Assembly: GCA_001804865.1 (NCBI GenBank)
Contig: MHBK01000066.1
Location: 33,856 to 97,855, forward strand
From: Lentisphaerae bacterium GWF2_57_35
Lineage (GTDB): Bacteria; Verrucomicrobiota; Kiritimatiellia; CAIQIC01; GWF2-57-35
Direction of reading: 5' to 3'
Length of the DNA: 64,000 nt
Shown: in pieces, positions 52,343 to 63,800 of the stretch
How positions within the stretch are numbered: the stretch's first letter is position 1
Layout: each line of letters starts with the position of its first letter
The notes under the pieces: generated by a model
Told to the model about the DNA's origin: nothing
The model's database searches: none
The model's input: the letters and a program-made list of their open reading frames with translations, nothing else
Made by a program: the position numbers and the translations under genes

Positions 52343-54799
52343 GTGCTACTAGTCGATCATGACAAGCCGGCTTTGACGTGGGGCGGGCGCTCCATATCCT
52401 ATCGAGAGCTGTTAATCCAAACCTCGCAGGCGGCCGCCCTGTTGAACGCGGCGCCCGGCGACCGGGTCGCCATTTTTTCCGAGAATCGGCCGGAGTGGGT
52501 CTTCGCCCTGTATGGGTTGTGGCGAAAGCAGGCCGTGCTGGTTCCCATCGATCATCTTTCCACGGCCGAGGAAGTGGCCTACATCCTGGACGACTGCCGC
52601 CCGGTCGTGGTGTTCTGTTCCAAGGCGCGGGAAGCGGTCCTGCACGCGGCGATGCAGCAAAGCGCCCAGCAGCCCGTCTGCCGGGTGCTCGACGATTTGC
52701 CCGCGCCCGCGCCCGAGACCCAACCGCCTGCGTTTCCCGAAATGGAGCCGGCGCAGTTGGCGGTGATCATGTATACGTCCGGGACGACCGGCAGCCCCAA
52801 GGGCGTCATGCTGACCTTCGACAACCTCCTGGCCAACATCGAAGCCGTTAGCGAGGATGTTCCCATTTTTACGGCGCAGGATCGCGTGCTGGCCCTGCTG
52901 CCTTTTCATCATATCCTGCCGCTGATGGGGTGCTTGTTGATGCCCCTGTACATCGGAGCCACGACGACGATCGTGACGTCCCTGGCATCCGAGGATTTGA
53001 TCCGCGACATGCAGCAAAATCAGGTGACCATCCTCATCGGGGTGCCGCGTTTTTACAGCATGATCCGGCGGGGCATCGTCGACAAAATCAACCAGCGCTA
53101 CTTGGCCCGCGTGTTGCTTCGCCTGGCTCGGAAGGTCCAATCCCCGCTGTTGTCCCGGTTGCTGTTCGGCGCAGTCCATCGCAAGTTCGGCGGCCATCTG
53201 AAGACCCTGGTCTCCGGTGGGGCGGCCTTGGATACGGAAGTGGGAAAGGATCTTGCCGCCTTGGGCTTCGAAGTGCTGGAGGGCTACGGCATGACCGAAG
53301 CCGCGCCCCTGATCGCCTTTCCGCGACCGGGCCGCGTGAAGCTGGGTTCTTGCGGCCAGGCTTTGACGGGCCAATTCGTGAAGATCGTCGATGGGGAGGT
53401 CGTGGCCTCCGGCCGCAACATCATGAAGGGCTATTACAACAAGCCCCAGGAAACCGCGGAAGCCCTGCGGGACGGCTGGCTGTACACCGGCGATTTGGGT
53501 CGTCTCGACGAAGAGGGCTACCTGTTTATTACCGGCCGGAAAAAAGAAATCCTGGTCCTTCCCAGCGGCAAGAAGATCAATCCGCTGGAAGTGGAAGCGA
53601 AGGTCTTGCGCTATTCCGATGCGATCAAGGAAGTCGGCGTGTTCGCCAAGGACGGACTTCTGCAGGCCCTGGTCGTGCCCGACTATGAACGCGTTGCCTC
53701 CAACGGCGTCACGAATGTCGAGGAATGGGTCCGGTGGGATGTGATCGACAAATACAACCGGTCCGCCTCTCCGTCGAAACGCATCATGCAGTTCACCATC
53801 TCGAAGGAAGAATTGCCCAAGACCCGACTGAACAAAATCAAGCGCTTCCAGCTTGAAGCCCTGGCCGCCCGCCCGGCGGCGGAACGGAAATCGCAGGCCG
53901 ACGAACCGGAAACCAGCGAATATGTCGCCATCCGCAACTTCCTCCAGACCGAACTGGAAAAAGTCGTCAGTCCCAACGATCACCTGGAGATCGACCTGGG
54001 GTTGGATTCCCTGGGTAAAGTCAGCCTGCAAGTGTTCCTGCAAAAAACCTTCGGCGTTGCAGCCGACGAAAAAATCCTCGCCGCCCTGGCCACGGTCAAG
54101 CATCTGGCCGAATATGTCGCCGAGCGAAAGACGCACATGGATTACGAGGCCGTCAATTGGGGCGAAATCCTGAACGAGCCCGGCCCCTTCGAACTGCCGC
54201 GAACGACGTTCATGCTTTCCTGGATCAGCATCGCCGCACGGCTGAGCCTGAAAACCTATTTCCGTTTGAGCGCCGGGGGCATGGAGAATATTCCGAAAGC
54301 CCCCTTCATCCTTGCGCCCAATCATCAGAGTTATATCGACGGCTTGTTCGTCACCTCGTTTCTTCCGTTGCGCGCGGTGGATGGGATTTTCTTTTACGCC
54401 AAGGAAAAGCGCGTCCGCCTGAAATGGATGAAGTTCATGGCCGCCCGGACCAACATCATCGTCGGCGACATCGAAAAAGATTTGAAGCTGTCGCTGCAAC
54501 AAATGGCCGCCGTTCTAAAAAGCGGACGCAGCCTCATCATCTTCCCCGAAGGCACCCGGACCCTCGACGGCCTGATCGGCAGCTTCAAAAAATCGTTCGC
54601 CATCCTAGCCTGCGAATTGAACGTTCCGATTGTGCCGGTCTCGATCAAGGGCGCCTTTGAAGCGCTTCCCTCCGGCGGCCGATTCCCCAAGCTCCTGGCC
54701 CCGATCCATGTGCAATTCTTAAAACCCATCTCTCCCGCCGGCCTGACCGTGGACCAACTGCGGGAAAAAGTCCGCCAAGCGGTCCTCGATGCCGGCTAG
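52343..54799 (+). CDS. Acyl-CoA/acyl-ACP synthetase-ACP-acyltransferase fusion (Aas-like)
   Basis: 818 aa, GTG start after AAGGAG. Residues about 1-500: ANL adenylating enzyme (MYTSGTTGSPKGVML, EGYGMTEAAPLIAF, GWLYTGDLGRLDEEGYLFITGRKKEI). Residues about 530-605: acyl carrier domain with the phosphopantetheine Ser in IDLGLDSLGKVSL. Residues about 640-818: PlsC acyltransferase with NHQSYIDG (HxxxxD) and FPEGTRTL. It would activate a free fatty acid, hold it on its own carrier domain and acylate a lysophospholipid at the inner membrane. The extra internal ACP sets it apart from E. coli Aas. Confidence 0.88.
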   Translation: MLLVDHDKPALTWGGRSISYRELLIQTSQAAALLNAAPGDRVAIFSENRPEWVFALYGLWRKQAVLVPIDHLSTAEEVAYILDDCRPVVVFCSKAREAVLHAAMQQSAQQPVCRVLDDLPAPAPETQPPAFPEMEPAQLAVIMYTSGTTGSPKGVMLTFDNLLANIEAVSEDVPIFTAQDRVLALLPFHHILPLMGCLLMPLYIGATTTIVTSLASEDLIRDMQQNQVTILIGVPRFYSMIRRGIVDKINQRYLARVLLRLARKVQSPLLSRLLFGAVHRKFGGHLKTLVSGGAALDTEVGKDLAALGFEVLEGYGMTEAAPLIAFPRPGRVKLGSCGQALTGQFVKIVDGEVVASGRNIMKGYYNKPQETAEALRDGWLYTGDLGRLDEEGYLFITGRKKEILVLPSGKKINPLEVEAKVLRYSDAIKEVGVFAKDGLLQALVVPDYERVASNGVTNVEEWVRWDVIDKYNRSASPSKRIMQFTISKEELPKTRLNKIKRFQLEALAARPAAERKSQADEPETSEYVAIRNFLQTELEKVVSPNDHLEIDLGLDSLGKVSLQVFLQKTFGVAADEKILAALATVKHLAEYVAERKTHMDYEAVNWGEILNEPGPFELPRTTFMLSWISIAARLSLKTYFRLSAGGMENIPKAPFILAPNHQSYIDGLFVTSFLPLRAVDGIFFYAKEKRVRLKWMKFMAARTNIIVGDIEKDLKLSLQQMAAVLKSGRSLIIFPEGTRTLDGLIGSFKKSFAILACELNVPIVPVSIKGAFEALPSGGRFPKLLAPIHVQFLKPISPAGLTVDQLREKVRQAVLDAG

Positions 54800-55001
54800 T
54801 CCTTTGGCAAAACGGAATCAAGTCGCCTAAGCACAAATATACATAACCCGCTGGTTGACATCGTTTCGCCGTTTTCTCACAGTCAGAGTCACCATGAAGT
54901 AGATAATCCATCTGTGCAAAAGATGTTGTTTTTGCTGAAAAAATGAGAGCGATTGCAGTCTTGGGATGTATTACGCAAGGCGTTTAATACAAGGGAATAA
55001 A

Positions 55002-55430
55002 ATGAAAAACATCTTAAATGTCGAATATGAAAAGCCCGATCGTATGGAAGCTGGAAACCATACTCGTGAACCTGGATTAGGCGGCATGGGACAGCACGCG
55101 GCTGTTCTTGCGCAACTGGTCGAGCATTTGAGAAATAATCCCGCTCACTTCTTTACCCGAGACGATTTGGCGGAAAAAGCCGACATGAGTCCGGCTCATT
55201 TTTCACGGGCATGCAAATCTGTTCTTGGGCTGAGCCCTCGCCAGTTAATGGCCGGCGTTAAAAAAAACCATGCCTGCAACCTGCTTAGAAGGCCGCAACT
55301 GAGCGTAAAACAAGTCTCCGTCGAGTGCGGCTTCGACTCGCAGAATCATTTTTCGGCCTGGTTTAAAAATCAGACCGGACAATCGCCCAGCGCATTTCGA
55401 AAATCGGTTTCAGAGCTGATGAATCAATGA
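55002..55430 (+). CDS. AraC-type helix-turn-helix regulator (short)
   Basis: 142 aa. The start at 55002 has AAGGGA at 5 nt; the frame opens 12 codons earlier. C-terminal AraC DNA-binding domain with two HTHs: TRDDLAEKADMSPAHFSRACKSVLGLSPRQLM and LSVKQVSVECGFDSQNHFSAWFKNQTGQSPSAFRKS. The N-terminal region is only about 40 aa, so there is no ligand domain. It sits 17 bp before the large secreted locus on the same strand and may control it (inference). Confidence 0.85.
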   Translation: MKNILNVEYEKPDRMEAGNHTREPGLGGMGQHAAVLAQLVEHLRNNPAHFFTRDDLAEKADMSPAHFSRACKSVLGLSPRQLMAGVKKNHACNLLRRPQLSVKQVSVECGFDSQNHFSAWFKNQTGQSPSAFRKSVSELMNQ

Positions 55431-55447
55431 AAAACCCGAGGTGAACC

Positions 55448-58400
55448 ATGATGGCATACCGAAGCGATGAAGGGGGTCGGATGAACAATAGAATGAGATC
55501 GATGGCTTGTTGCTTGCTGGGGTCTGTCCTGTTTTTGGCAGGAGGGCTCGTTGCGTCGGGTCTCGATTCGGACAGCGATGGAATGGATGACGCGTACGAA
55601 TCGTTTTTTGGGCTTAATCCCAACGACGCCTCCGACGCTCCGATGAATTACGACGGCGACACGCTTTCGAATCTGCAGGAATCGGGGCTCAGCACCGATC
55701 CCTACGCAAGCGACACCGACGATGACGGCTGGCTGGATGACGTGGATTCAAATCCTCTGAGCCGCGTTGTTATTGAGTGGGGCCATACGAATTTTTCGTT
55801 GGGCGACGAGTATGCCTATGCCGGGCCGGCGTGGTGGCTGACTGCGCGCAAGAATGGCGGCGATTGGACGAACGGGGTATGGCGCGTATCGGCGCTGGAA
55901 TCCAATAACGTAGGGTCCTTGTGGGTGTCGATCGACCGGGCGTTGATGACCAATGCCCTGGTTTACGAGGTCACGTTCATCGATTACTCCAATTCGCAGT
56001 TGCGCGCCGATCTATTGACGACCAATGGCGCGGTGGTGCTTGCCGACCTCGCGGGCAATCTGGTCGAAGGCACTGGAGCGAGCGTGACAAGGACGCTGGA
56101 AATACCGCTGGACGATTATCCGGACGCATCCATTGTCCAACTGCGCCGGGTACATGGCGCAGCGGAGGTCTGCAAGAGCCTGCTGTATGTCGACCAGGAT
56201 GGCGACGGATTGGACTATGACCAGGAATTGCAACTGGGAACCTCCGACAACAATGCGGATACAACTCCTCCCGTCCTTTACTGCCAAGCCGCGCCGGAAG
56301 CGGGCAACGTTTTGCTCAACTCCGGTTTTGAAGAAGGCGCCGGCGCAGGGTCCCAAAGCATGAGCAACTGGGTCGGCTTTGGCTCCGCCTTCATGGAAGC
56401 CACACAACCGCGATCCGGCCATTATCATGCAAAACTCTACGGGACGTTTGCCGGCGCCCTGAATTATTCGGGTCTGTATCAAGAGCGAAGTGCAACGACC
56501 GGCCAACTGTGGCGCGGCGCCGTTCGCGTCATGACCCGGGCTGACGATGCCCTGGCCGGACAAAACCGTGTTTTCGCCAAACTTGAATTTTACAATTCGT
56601 CGATGGCTTTCCTGGGCGCCGTCGAGTCTTCTTCGGTCGATGCGCAAATGTTGCGAGGGGTTTACATGCCGTTGGTGGTTGTGGGCGCTGCCCCGGAGGG
56701 CGCGGCCGCCATTCGTCTGGCGGTCCTGTTCCAGCAGGGCGCCGATAACGCGGGCGGGTCGATCTACGTGGACGACGCCCGTCTGGAGCAAGTTCTTGCA
56801 AATGTGAACCTCCCTTGCGCCGGAGCTATTCCTTCTCCGGACAGTCGCGTGATTCTGGCTACGGACGACATGACTCCGGAGCCTTCCATTCTCTGCCTGG
56901 GCGATCAACCCGATGCCGGCGCAGGTTGCGGGTATTCGCCGCGTGTTGTAACGCGTACCTGGCGGGCGGTCGACGAAGCGGGAAACCATGCCGACGGCTC
57001 CGTTACGTATACGTTGGCCGATTCGGAGCCGCCCCTGATCGAAGCGCCCCAGCCGGAAATAAATTTCGTTTTGAATCCCGGCTTCGAAGAGGGCGGCGGC
57101 CCCGGCTCGCAAACCCTTAATGCGTGGGTCGGCTTTGGCCGCTTCTTTCACGAAGACAAAATGCCTCGCAGCGGCCAGCGGCACGCCAAATTGTTCAGCA
57201 ATTTCTCGAGTGCAACCAACTTGAGCGGCTTGTTTCAGAATCATGCCACGGTTTCGGGGGATGTTTGGCGGGTGTCGGCTTTTGCGCTGACCGACTATGA
57301 GGACGGCATCTCCGGCCGTAACAAAGCCTTTATCAAAATCGAATTTCTTGACGCGTCGTACAACGGCCTTGGGCAGAACGAATCGATCCGATTGGCTTCG
57401 GACATGCCCCGCAACCAATACGTGGAATTGACGGCCTCCGCCGTGGCGCCCGCAGGCGCAGCCATTGCCCGGGCGGCTTTGTTGTATGAAGGCGATGCGG
57501 AAAATTCCGTGGGCTCCATCTACTTCGACGACGTAAAGCTGGAGCGCATTTCCATGCAGCCGCCTCCCGCCGATCCCAACTCGATCGACGCAACGGACAA
57601 CTGTGGCGGTACGGTCGTCGTCACGCACATGGGCGACGCCAGTCATGGCGGGAACGGTTGCGGCGGAAGCCCCCGCATCGTCACCCGCACCTGGCGCGCA
57701 TCGGATGGTTGCGGAAACTACAGCGAAGCCACCCAAGACTATTCCTATGAAGACGTCCGGCCGCCGGTTCTGATCGCCCCAGCCGATGTTTCCATCGACT
57801 GCCTGGCGTCCAATGACCCTTCTCAGACCGGAACGGCGGTCGCATCGGGCGATGCGAACGAAACCATCACCGTCGGCTATAGCGACTCCATTTCCAGCAA
57901 CTCGTGCCCCGAGTATACCGTCATCCTGAGAACCTGGACCGCCCAGGACGGCTGCGGCAACGCCGCCAGCGCCGTGCAGCGCATCGCCTTGGTCTGCGAC
58001 AGCGACCACGACGGCATGCCGGATTGCTGGGAAACAGCGCACGGATTCGATTCGAACAACGCCTCCGATGCCGCCGCCGACGCCGATTCCGATGGGCTAA
58101 GCAACTTGGAAGAATATCGACAAGCCTCCAATCCCAACCTGGCCGATACCGATGGCGACGGGTTGTCCGATGGCGACGAAGCGAACCTCGACGGCACTTC
58201 GCCCATACTCGCAGATTCCGACCACGACGGAATGCCCGACGGCTGGGAAATACAGCATGGATTGAATCCGTCTCTCGCCGACGCCTATGCCGACGCCGAC
58301 GACGACGGATTGTGCAATGCCGAGGAATGCAAATATGGAACAAATCCTCAAAACACAGACACCGACGGGGATGGCGTCTCGGACGAAGTCGAAGTCCGCT

Positions 58401-59929
58401 CGTCGTTCTCGGATCCGCTCTTGGTGGATTTCAATGGAACGATACAAACGATTGAAGCGGTAAATGGAGCGGATGGAGAAGTGCAAGCCGGCGCCTGGAA
58501 CGTTTACGGCAATTCCATCTATGCCCTGAGCAGAGGCGGCTCGATTTCCTATTCGGTGACGGTTCCGAGCAATGGGTATTATGCGCTTGAAGTTGAGGCT
58601 GCTCAATTCGATCCCAATGCTGGACGAAGATCGTTTCTGCTGGATATTCGTGTGGATGAAAAACCGGCGTCCCGGAGAAGCTTAACGTCGAGTTTTGGCG
58701 AAGCCTCTTATGCTTTGTGTTTCCTTCCTCCTCTTACGACCGGCGTTCATCGTATCACGGTGGACTGGCCATACCGTTTGGGCGATGGATCTCTGCGCAT
58801 TATCGCATTGCGCCTTCAGAGCTATGGAAGCGCGGACGCCAACGACAATGGGCAAATGGATTGGTTGGACCATCGTGCTCGAAACATCGTGGGGACAACC
58901 GTCCTAAGCGACAGTCTTACATCGCCATGGTGTCTCGAAGGCCGTAGTCCGCTCGCTGCCGACATCGCCCTTCAGAGTTCTTATCTTGCTACAAATGCGC
59001 TGTCGCTTGTTGTTCGACGAGGGGTGCAGGACGCCTGGTTTGCCGATGTCTCTCTGTCGCCGACAAATAACACGAAACTCCAGGTTTTGGCCGATAACGG
59101 TTGGCTTGTGTTTTCAAACGAGGTGCGCTGGGCCGAATTGAACCTCCTGGCCGCCTCGACGAACCAATATACCATTCGCGCACACGACGCGCTCTTGCTT
59201 AACGCCTACCCAAGCAATGCCGCTGCGGGTGATGTGACCCTCTCTATTGCAGGGGTTACGAGTTATGTGACCACAGTCAACGTGCCGACGCCGCACCGCT
59301 TTGCTTCGGGCGGCGTATATCAGGTGGTGGGAACATGGACGGATGGAAGCGAAGTGCTTTCGGCCACGGTTCAAGTCACTGCCGTACAGGCGTCCTTCAG
59401 CGGCTCCCCGGTCGTCTATCTTGGCAATGTACGCCATTGGGATAATCCGGATATTCCCTCTGCCATGCTTCTCGAAAGCGACCCTCGCATGGATGTTCAA
59501 TCTTCTATCCTCCCCTCAGGTTTGCGACGGCTCTATTTGGATATCGACGCGCCCGAAACGAGGACGATCGTCGCGCGATTGTATGAACAGGGTCCCATCT
59601 TGGATGCCGCCACGATACGAGGCGTCGATGTGTATTCGAGCAGTCAAATTCTGCTGCAGCCCGTCCACGTCTATTCCGATGGCTCCAAACTGGTCGAGAT
59701 GATCGTACACATAACCGATATGGCGGATGGGGTGAATGTCCGTATTGAACCGTATACCTCGGCCGTCTCTTTGCTGGATGGGTCCCCCGTGCTTTACCTG
59801 ACTCCAGACGATTTCGACGAAAATGGAGAGGCCCGCGTCTATTTTGTGTTGGTTCCGAATTGGGAGGATGGCGTTTGCCACGGCCTCTGGGTGTATCAGA
59901 ATGGCAACAACATCGGAATCAGGCAGTAA
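55448..59929 (+). CDS. Giant secreted TSP3/galactose-binding-domain surface protein
   Basis: 1493 aa. The ATG at 55448 follows GAGGTGAACC; an ATG at 55481 with AGGGGG is equally usable and gives a shorter signal peptide. Signal: MACCLLGSVLFLAGGLVASG. Order: TSP3 calcium repeats (about 40-100); two similar galactose-binding-like domains (about 283-450 and 538-700) each opening NxGFEEGxGxGSQ; two Cys-containing linkers (GCGYSPRVVTRTWRA, GCGGSPRIVTRTWRA); a second large TSP3 stretch (about 845-990: DSDHDGMPDGWEIQHGLNPSLADAYADADDDG region); a carbohydrate-binding-type domain (about 998-1130); and an unrecognised C-terminal 350 aa. Adhesive or structural surface role likely. Confidence 0.85.
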   Translation: MMAYRSDEGGRMNNRMRSMACCLLGSVLFLAGGLVASGLDSDSDGMDDAYESFFGLNPNDASDAPMNYDGDTLSNLQESGLSTDPYASDTDDDGWLDDVDSNPLSRVVIEWGHTNFSLGDEYAYAGPAWWLTARKNGGDWTNGVWRVSALESNNVGSLWVSIDRALMTNALVYEVTFIDYSNSQLRADLLTTNGAVVLADLAGNLVEGTGASVTRTLEIPLDDYPDASIVQLRRVHGAAEVCKSLLYVDQDGDGLDYDQELQLGTSDNNADTTPPVLYCQAAPEAGNVLLNSGFEEGAGAGSQSMSNWVGFGSAFMEATQPRSGHYHAKLYGTFAGALNYSGLYQERSATTGQLWRGAVRVMTRADDALAGQNRVFAKLEFYNSSMAFLGAVESSSVDAQMLRGVYMPLVVVGAAPEGAAAIRLAVLFQQGADNAGGSIYVDDARLEQVLANVNLPCAGAIPSPDSRVILATDDMTPEPSILCLGDQPDAGAGCGYSPRVVTRTWRAVDEAGNHADGSVTYTLADSEPPLIEAPQPEINFVLNPGFEEGGGPGSQTLNAWVGFGRFFHEDKMPRSGQRHAKLFSNFSSATNLSGLFQNHATVSGDVWRVSAFALTDYEDGISGRNKAFIKIEFLDASYNGLGQNESIRLASDMPRNQYVELTASAVAPAGAAIARAALLYEGDAENSVGSIYFDDVKLERISMQPPPADPNSIDATDNCGGTVVVTHMGDASHGGNGCGGSPRIVTRTWRASDGCGNYSEATQDYSYEDVRPPVLIAPADVSIDCLASNDPSQTGTAVASGDANETITVGYSDSISSNSCPEYTVILRTWTAQDGCGNAASAVQRIALVCDSDHDGMPDCWETAHGFDSNNASDAAADADSDGLSNLEEYRQASNPNLADTDGDGLSDGDEANLDGTSPILADSDHDGMPDGWEIQHGLNPSLADAYADADDDGLCNAEECKYGTNPQNTDTDGDGVSDEVEVRSSFSDPLLVDFNGTIQTIEAVNGADGEVQAGAWNVYGNSIYALSRGGSISYSVTVPSNGYYALEVEAAQFDPNAGRRSFLLDIRVDEKPASRRSLTSSFGEASYALCFLPPLTTGVHRITVDWPYRLGDGSLRIIALRLQSYGSADANDNGQMDWLDHRARNIVGTTVLSDSLTSPWCLEGRSPLAADIALQSSYLATNALSLVVRRGVQDAWFADVSLSPTNNTKLQVLADNGWLVFSNEVRWAELNLLAASTNQYTIRAHDALLLNAYPSNAAAGDVTLSIAGVTSYVTTVNVPTPHRFASGGVYQVVGTWTDGSEVLSATVQVTAVQASFSGSPVVYLGNVRHWDNPDIPSAMLLESDPRMDVQSSILPSGLRRLYLDIDAPETRTIVARLYEQGPILDAATIRGVDVYSSSQILLQPVHVYSDGSKLVEMIVHITDMADGVNVRIEPYTSAVSLLDGSPVLYLTPDDFDENGEARVYFVLVPNWEDGVCHGLWVYQNGNNIGIRQ

Positions 59930-59930
59930 C

Positions 59931-60809
59931 ATGAGACGATGGCTTATAACGTGTTTCTTGCCCTTGGCGGTATTCGGCGCGATCAACGGTATTGCGGCCG
60001 TGGCGGAGACCGCGGAACTCAACGACTCCGTGCAACGCGTGGCCGGGTTGGCCGGCGATCGTTCGCTGGACGCTCGCTTGGCGGCATTGAAAACGTTGCC
60101 TAAGCCCTTAGCCGCTCCGGACGGCGCGACCCTTCTTGGATTGATTAACGACCGGAGGCCGTACTCCAATCTACAGCCGCGCGACGAGGCGTATTTCGTT
60201 AATGAACTGCTGAACGCGCTGAGGAACTCGGGGGCGTCGCCTCTTGCATTAAGCACGGAATTGATTGCCTTATACAACCACTCGGATCGGTCGGTTGTTG
60301 TTCGTGATTATGCGCTGCAACACTTGTCCGCCATGTACGGTGTTTCAAGCAACGACGACGAGATTCTGCAAACGCTAACGGCCGCTCTCGACAACCGGGA
60401 GGGTACGTTGGCCGGCACCGCATTGCGTGGACTCATGCGAATCCATCGGACAACGGGCGCCGGCGATCGTGAAGGCCTATGCACAAAAGCGTTGCTCGTC
60501 GCGGAAGACGAAACAGGCGGTGTGGCCGCCCGTTCGGCGGCCGTGCAGGCTTGCGGGGAATTGGCCTGCGAAAAAGCCATATTGTTGGTGCGGAGTCTCG
60601 CTATGTCGGAATCCACGCAGCGAGTTCTTCGTATGGCGGCGATCCATGCGCTGGGGCAACTCGGCGACGCCAGTGATTTGACCTTCCTGCAAGAAACCTC
60701 CGAGAGCCGCGGCTTTTACGTGCAAGCCTCTGCAAAGGGCCGGCAACAGCTTCTGAAGAAATTAAACATGCAATCAATGCAGCAGAAAGGGAAGAAAGGC
60801 GATTCATGA
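59931..60809 (+). CDS. Secreted HEAT-like repeat protein
   Basis: 292 aa, starting 1 bp after the stop of the giant gene, so translation is probably coupled. Signal peptide MRRWLITCFLPLAVFGAINGIAAVA. The body is helical repeats: SLDARLAALKTLPKP, DRSVVVRDYALQHLSAMYG, GTLAGTALRGLMRIHR, GGVAARSAAVQACGELA, STQRVLRMAAIHALGQLGD. This is the HEAT/PBS-lyase style of repeats of about 30-38 residues, used for protein binding. No catalytic residues are seen. Overlaps the next gene by 4 bp. Confidence 0.75.
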   Translation: MRRWLITCFLPLAVFGAINGIAAVAETAELNDSVQRVAGLAGDRSLDARLAALKTLPKPLAAPDGATLLGLINDRRPYSNLQPRDEAYFVNELLNALRNSGASPLALSTELIALYNHSDRSVVVRDYALQHLSAMYGVSSNDDEILQTLTAALDNREGTLAGTALRGLMRIHRTTGAGDREGLCTKALLVAEDETGGVAARSAAVQACGELACEKAILLVRSLAMSESTQRVLRMAAIHALGQLGDASDLTFLQETSESRGFYVQASAKGRQQLLKKLNMQSMQQKGKKGDS

Positions 60810-63800
60810 AAAGACGAGCTTCGAAACCGATCGTTGTCTGGATGGTCCTGGCAGGTCTGATGACCTTGGGTAATTTGATGCTGGGGCCGATGGATGAGGC
60901 CTTGTTGGTCAGCGGCGCTTACGCGAACCCTAATAACGATCCGCCGCCTCCTTGCGAGGAGGGCCAGTCGGAGTCGGCTTGCGGCTGCCTGTCAGAAGGC
61001 GAAACATGTTGCGACGACGGCTCTGTCGTTTCCGATGGCGAGGAGTGCTGTCCCGTTGATGGCAGTGGCGGAGGGGGGTCTGGCGCAACGAGTCTGAAGA
61101 TGCAGTTCTTTCTCGGAAAAGACCGAAAACCCGGCATTAACGCAGGAATGCTGCTCATCAAGAGCGAGTTTCCTGAACCCGCCTTGTGCCGCCCGGAACG
61201 GCTAAAGCTCTATACGATGTTTTCGAAGACCGAAGCGTTATACGATGGGCAAGCCCTTCGTCAGGCGGTTGCCGCGCAAACGTTTCTTGATGTTGTAACT
61301 CTAAACGCGTTCGAATACGAACTGCGCTTCTATCCGCTGGACGCTATCAATGGGTACAGCAACGGGTACTACGCCATCGACGCCCAGGTGTCGCCTTTTG
61401 CGGTTTGGAATGTGAAAAATCCCGATGGCACAAACAGCTTCAATCGGCTGTTTGTTTCCAAATGGGTGAACGGCGAACAGACGGAATCTCATAATTTCAC
61501 CTGGAATGACGCGACCCGATCCTGGACGCTGGTCAAAGGGAACGAAAGCGAAGTCCTCTATACGGCCGACATTCTGGCCAATGGCAATTCCCCTCAAAGC
61601 GCCAATATTCCCGGCGGAGCATCTTTGTTCCCGTCCACGGCGGTCGATACCAATGCCAATGCGGTGTCTCCCTTCGGATTCTCTGCGGTCCTCCCTTCAG
61701 GCAACTATACGGTGTCCATTCAAACGCCCTTCGGCAACTATTTGACAGGTCCAAAGGCTCTGCCGGGGTCCGGCCATGGGACCAACGCCGATTACCTGGT
61801 GCTGGCCGAATTGGCTGAGTCTGGACAACCAGGGGCGGTCGCGCGCAAGGAAATCAAGATCTGGCAGGATGCCGGCGGCCATGTCGCCAAGATCGAGCAT
61901 CGCTTGCAGGATCTGACTTTCTGGGGCAGCGAACGAAAACTGCCGGTTTTGGAAATCCTCGATCCGGATGGCGCGGCCTTGATCACATCGCGGACGTATT
62001 ATCATGACCCGTACGAATCCTTCAGGCATGGAAAATTGAACTTGGAAGTGAAGCCGGACGGTTCATGGAAATGGTTCGATTATGACCGGCATGGACGCAA
62101 GACCGTGCAAATGGAAAGCTGGCTCGATCAGGGCCATCCGTCGCAAGGCATTCCCGATGCCGGCCAAGTCACGGCAACCTACTACTCGTATGAATCCATC
62201 GATGCCTTGGATGTTCCTTCCATCCGGCATTATAGGCCGCGAAAAATCGAGAAGCGAATCATGGGGCAGGTGGTCGAAAAAACCTTCCACGCCTACTTCC
62301 TGGACAGCGAAGGGGCCTTGGTTCACGTCGAAGAAAAAGCCGCAACGCCCGGCGCCGCTTATGGCGACGAGGGCAACCTCCGCACCGTGACGGTTGAATA
62401 TGACGACGACCGCTTCGGTCTGCTGGCGAGCTTGCCGAAAAGCAGGCAAATGCCGGATGGCAGCTTGGATTCCTACAGTTATGAACTGGGTTCCTACCAG
62501 TCTGACGAGGGACAGCCGGGCGCATTCAGCACGGGCGTCGGCAGCAACTTTATCCGGCAGGTCATCACGCATGGAACCGTGACTTCTCCCGAGGGGATTG
62601 CGTTCAAAACAACCCGTGAGATCAAGATCCTGAATGAATTCAGGAATCCTCTGTTGAAGGAAACGTATGTTAAGACTCCGACGGGTTACGAACGAGTGGA
62701 TTGGACGGTCCATGAGTACGATCCATTCCAACGCGAAACAAAAACCTATCAGGCCAACGGACTCTTCAAGGATGTGACTTGGCAAACCTGCTGCGCTACC
62801 AGCGACGAAATTGGTTATGACGGTCTCCGGGTGACGAAGGTATCCGATCAGAATCGACGTCTTCTGATGGAAACTTTTAAAGGAGTTGCGGCGGGCGAGT
62901 ATCCCGCTCAGGAAGACCTGGCGACCAGCTACACGTATGATGGCGCGGGGAATAAGCTGACGAAAATCGTGACGGCCGGCGGGCTGAGTTTAATAACCGC
63001 AAGCAACCAGTATGACTTGGCAGGCCGCTTGATCAAGACCGTGAACGAAGCCGGCTTGGAGACCGCCTATAGCTATGCAACGGGAGGTCGAATAACCACC
63101 GTGATCCGTCCGGGAGGAGCATCTGAGGTCACGGAGAAGTACGCGGATGGCCGGCCCAAGTCCATCACGGGCGAAGGAACGACAGCCCGTTATTCCGAAT
63201 ATGGCGTAAATGCGGACGGCTCGCAGTGGACGAAGGTCTATACCGGTTCGTCCGCGACGAATTCTCCTGCATGGCAGAAAACAACCACCGACCTGCTGGG
63301 CCGTTTAGTTCGGGTGGAAAAACCCGGATTTGGCGGAACGGTTGAGACCAATCGTTATGAGTATAACGAGAAGGGTCAACTCGTGCGTACCAGCGCCTCC
63401 GGACAAGCGGATACTCTGTACGTATACGACGAATTGGGCCGCCAGATTCGGTCCGGCTTGGATTTGAACTCCAACGGAGCGCTCGATTTGGCCTCGCTGG
63501 ATCGCATCAAGGGAAGCGAATTTGCTTATGTATTGCGCAATGGTTCATGGTGGGAGGAAGTTGTCTCCATAGCCTATGCGGTTGCAAACGACTCCTCTCC
63601 CACGACCCTGGGCGCGCAACGACGTAAATTAAGCGGAAGCCAGTGCGGCTGCGCAGCCGGCGAAAAAGAAAGCGTAGACATCCACGGCAACATCACGTCC
63701 GTCAAGGTGTCCGTGGATGCCTCTACGAAAAGTGTAACGACGCTGGCCTCGCAACCCGATTCGACGCAGACCGTCACCCAAGTGAACGTGAACGGACGCC

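Noticed and set aside
54841..54884. TTGACA at 54855 as promoter of the AraC-type gene
   Set aside because: No acceptable -10 at 16-18 bp (CACAGT only), so not listed as a feature.
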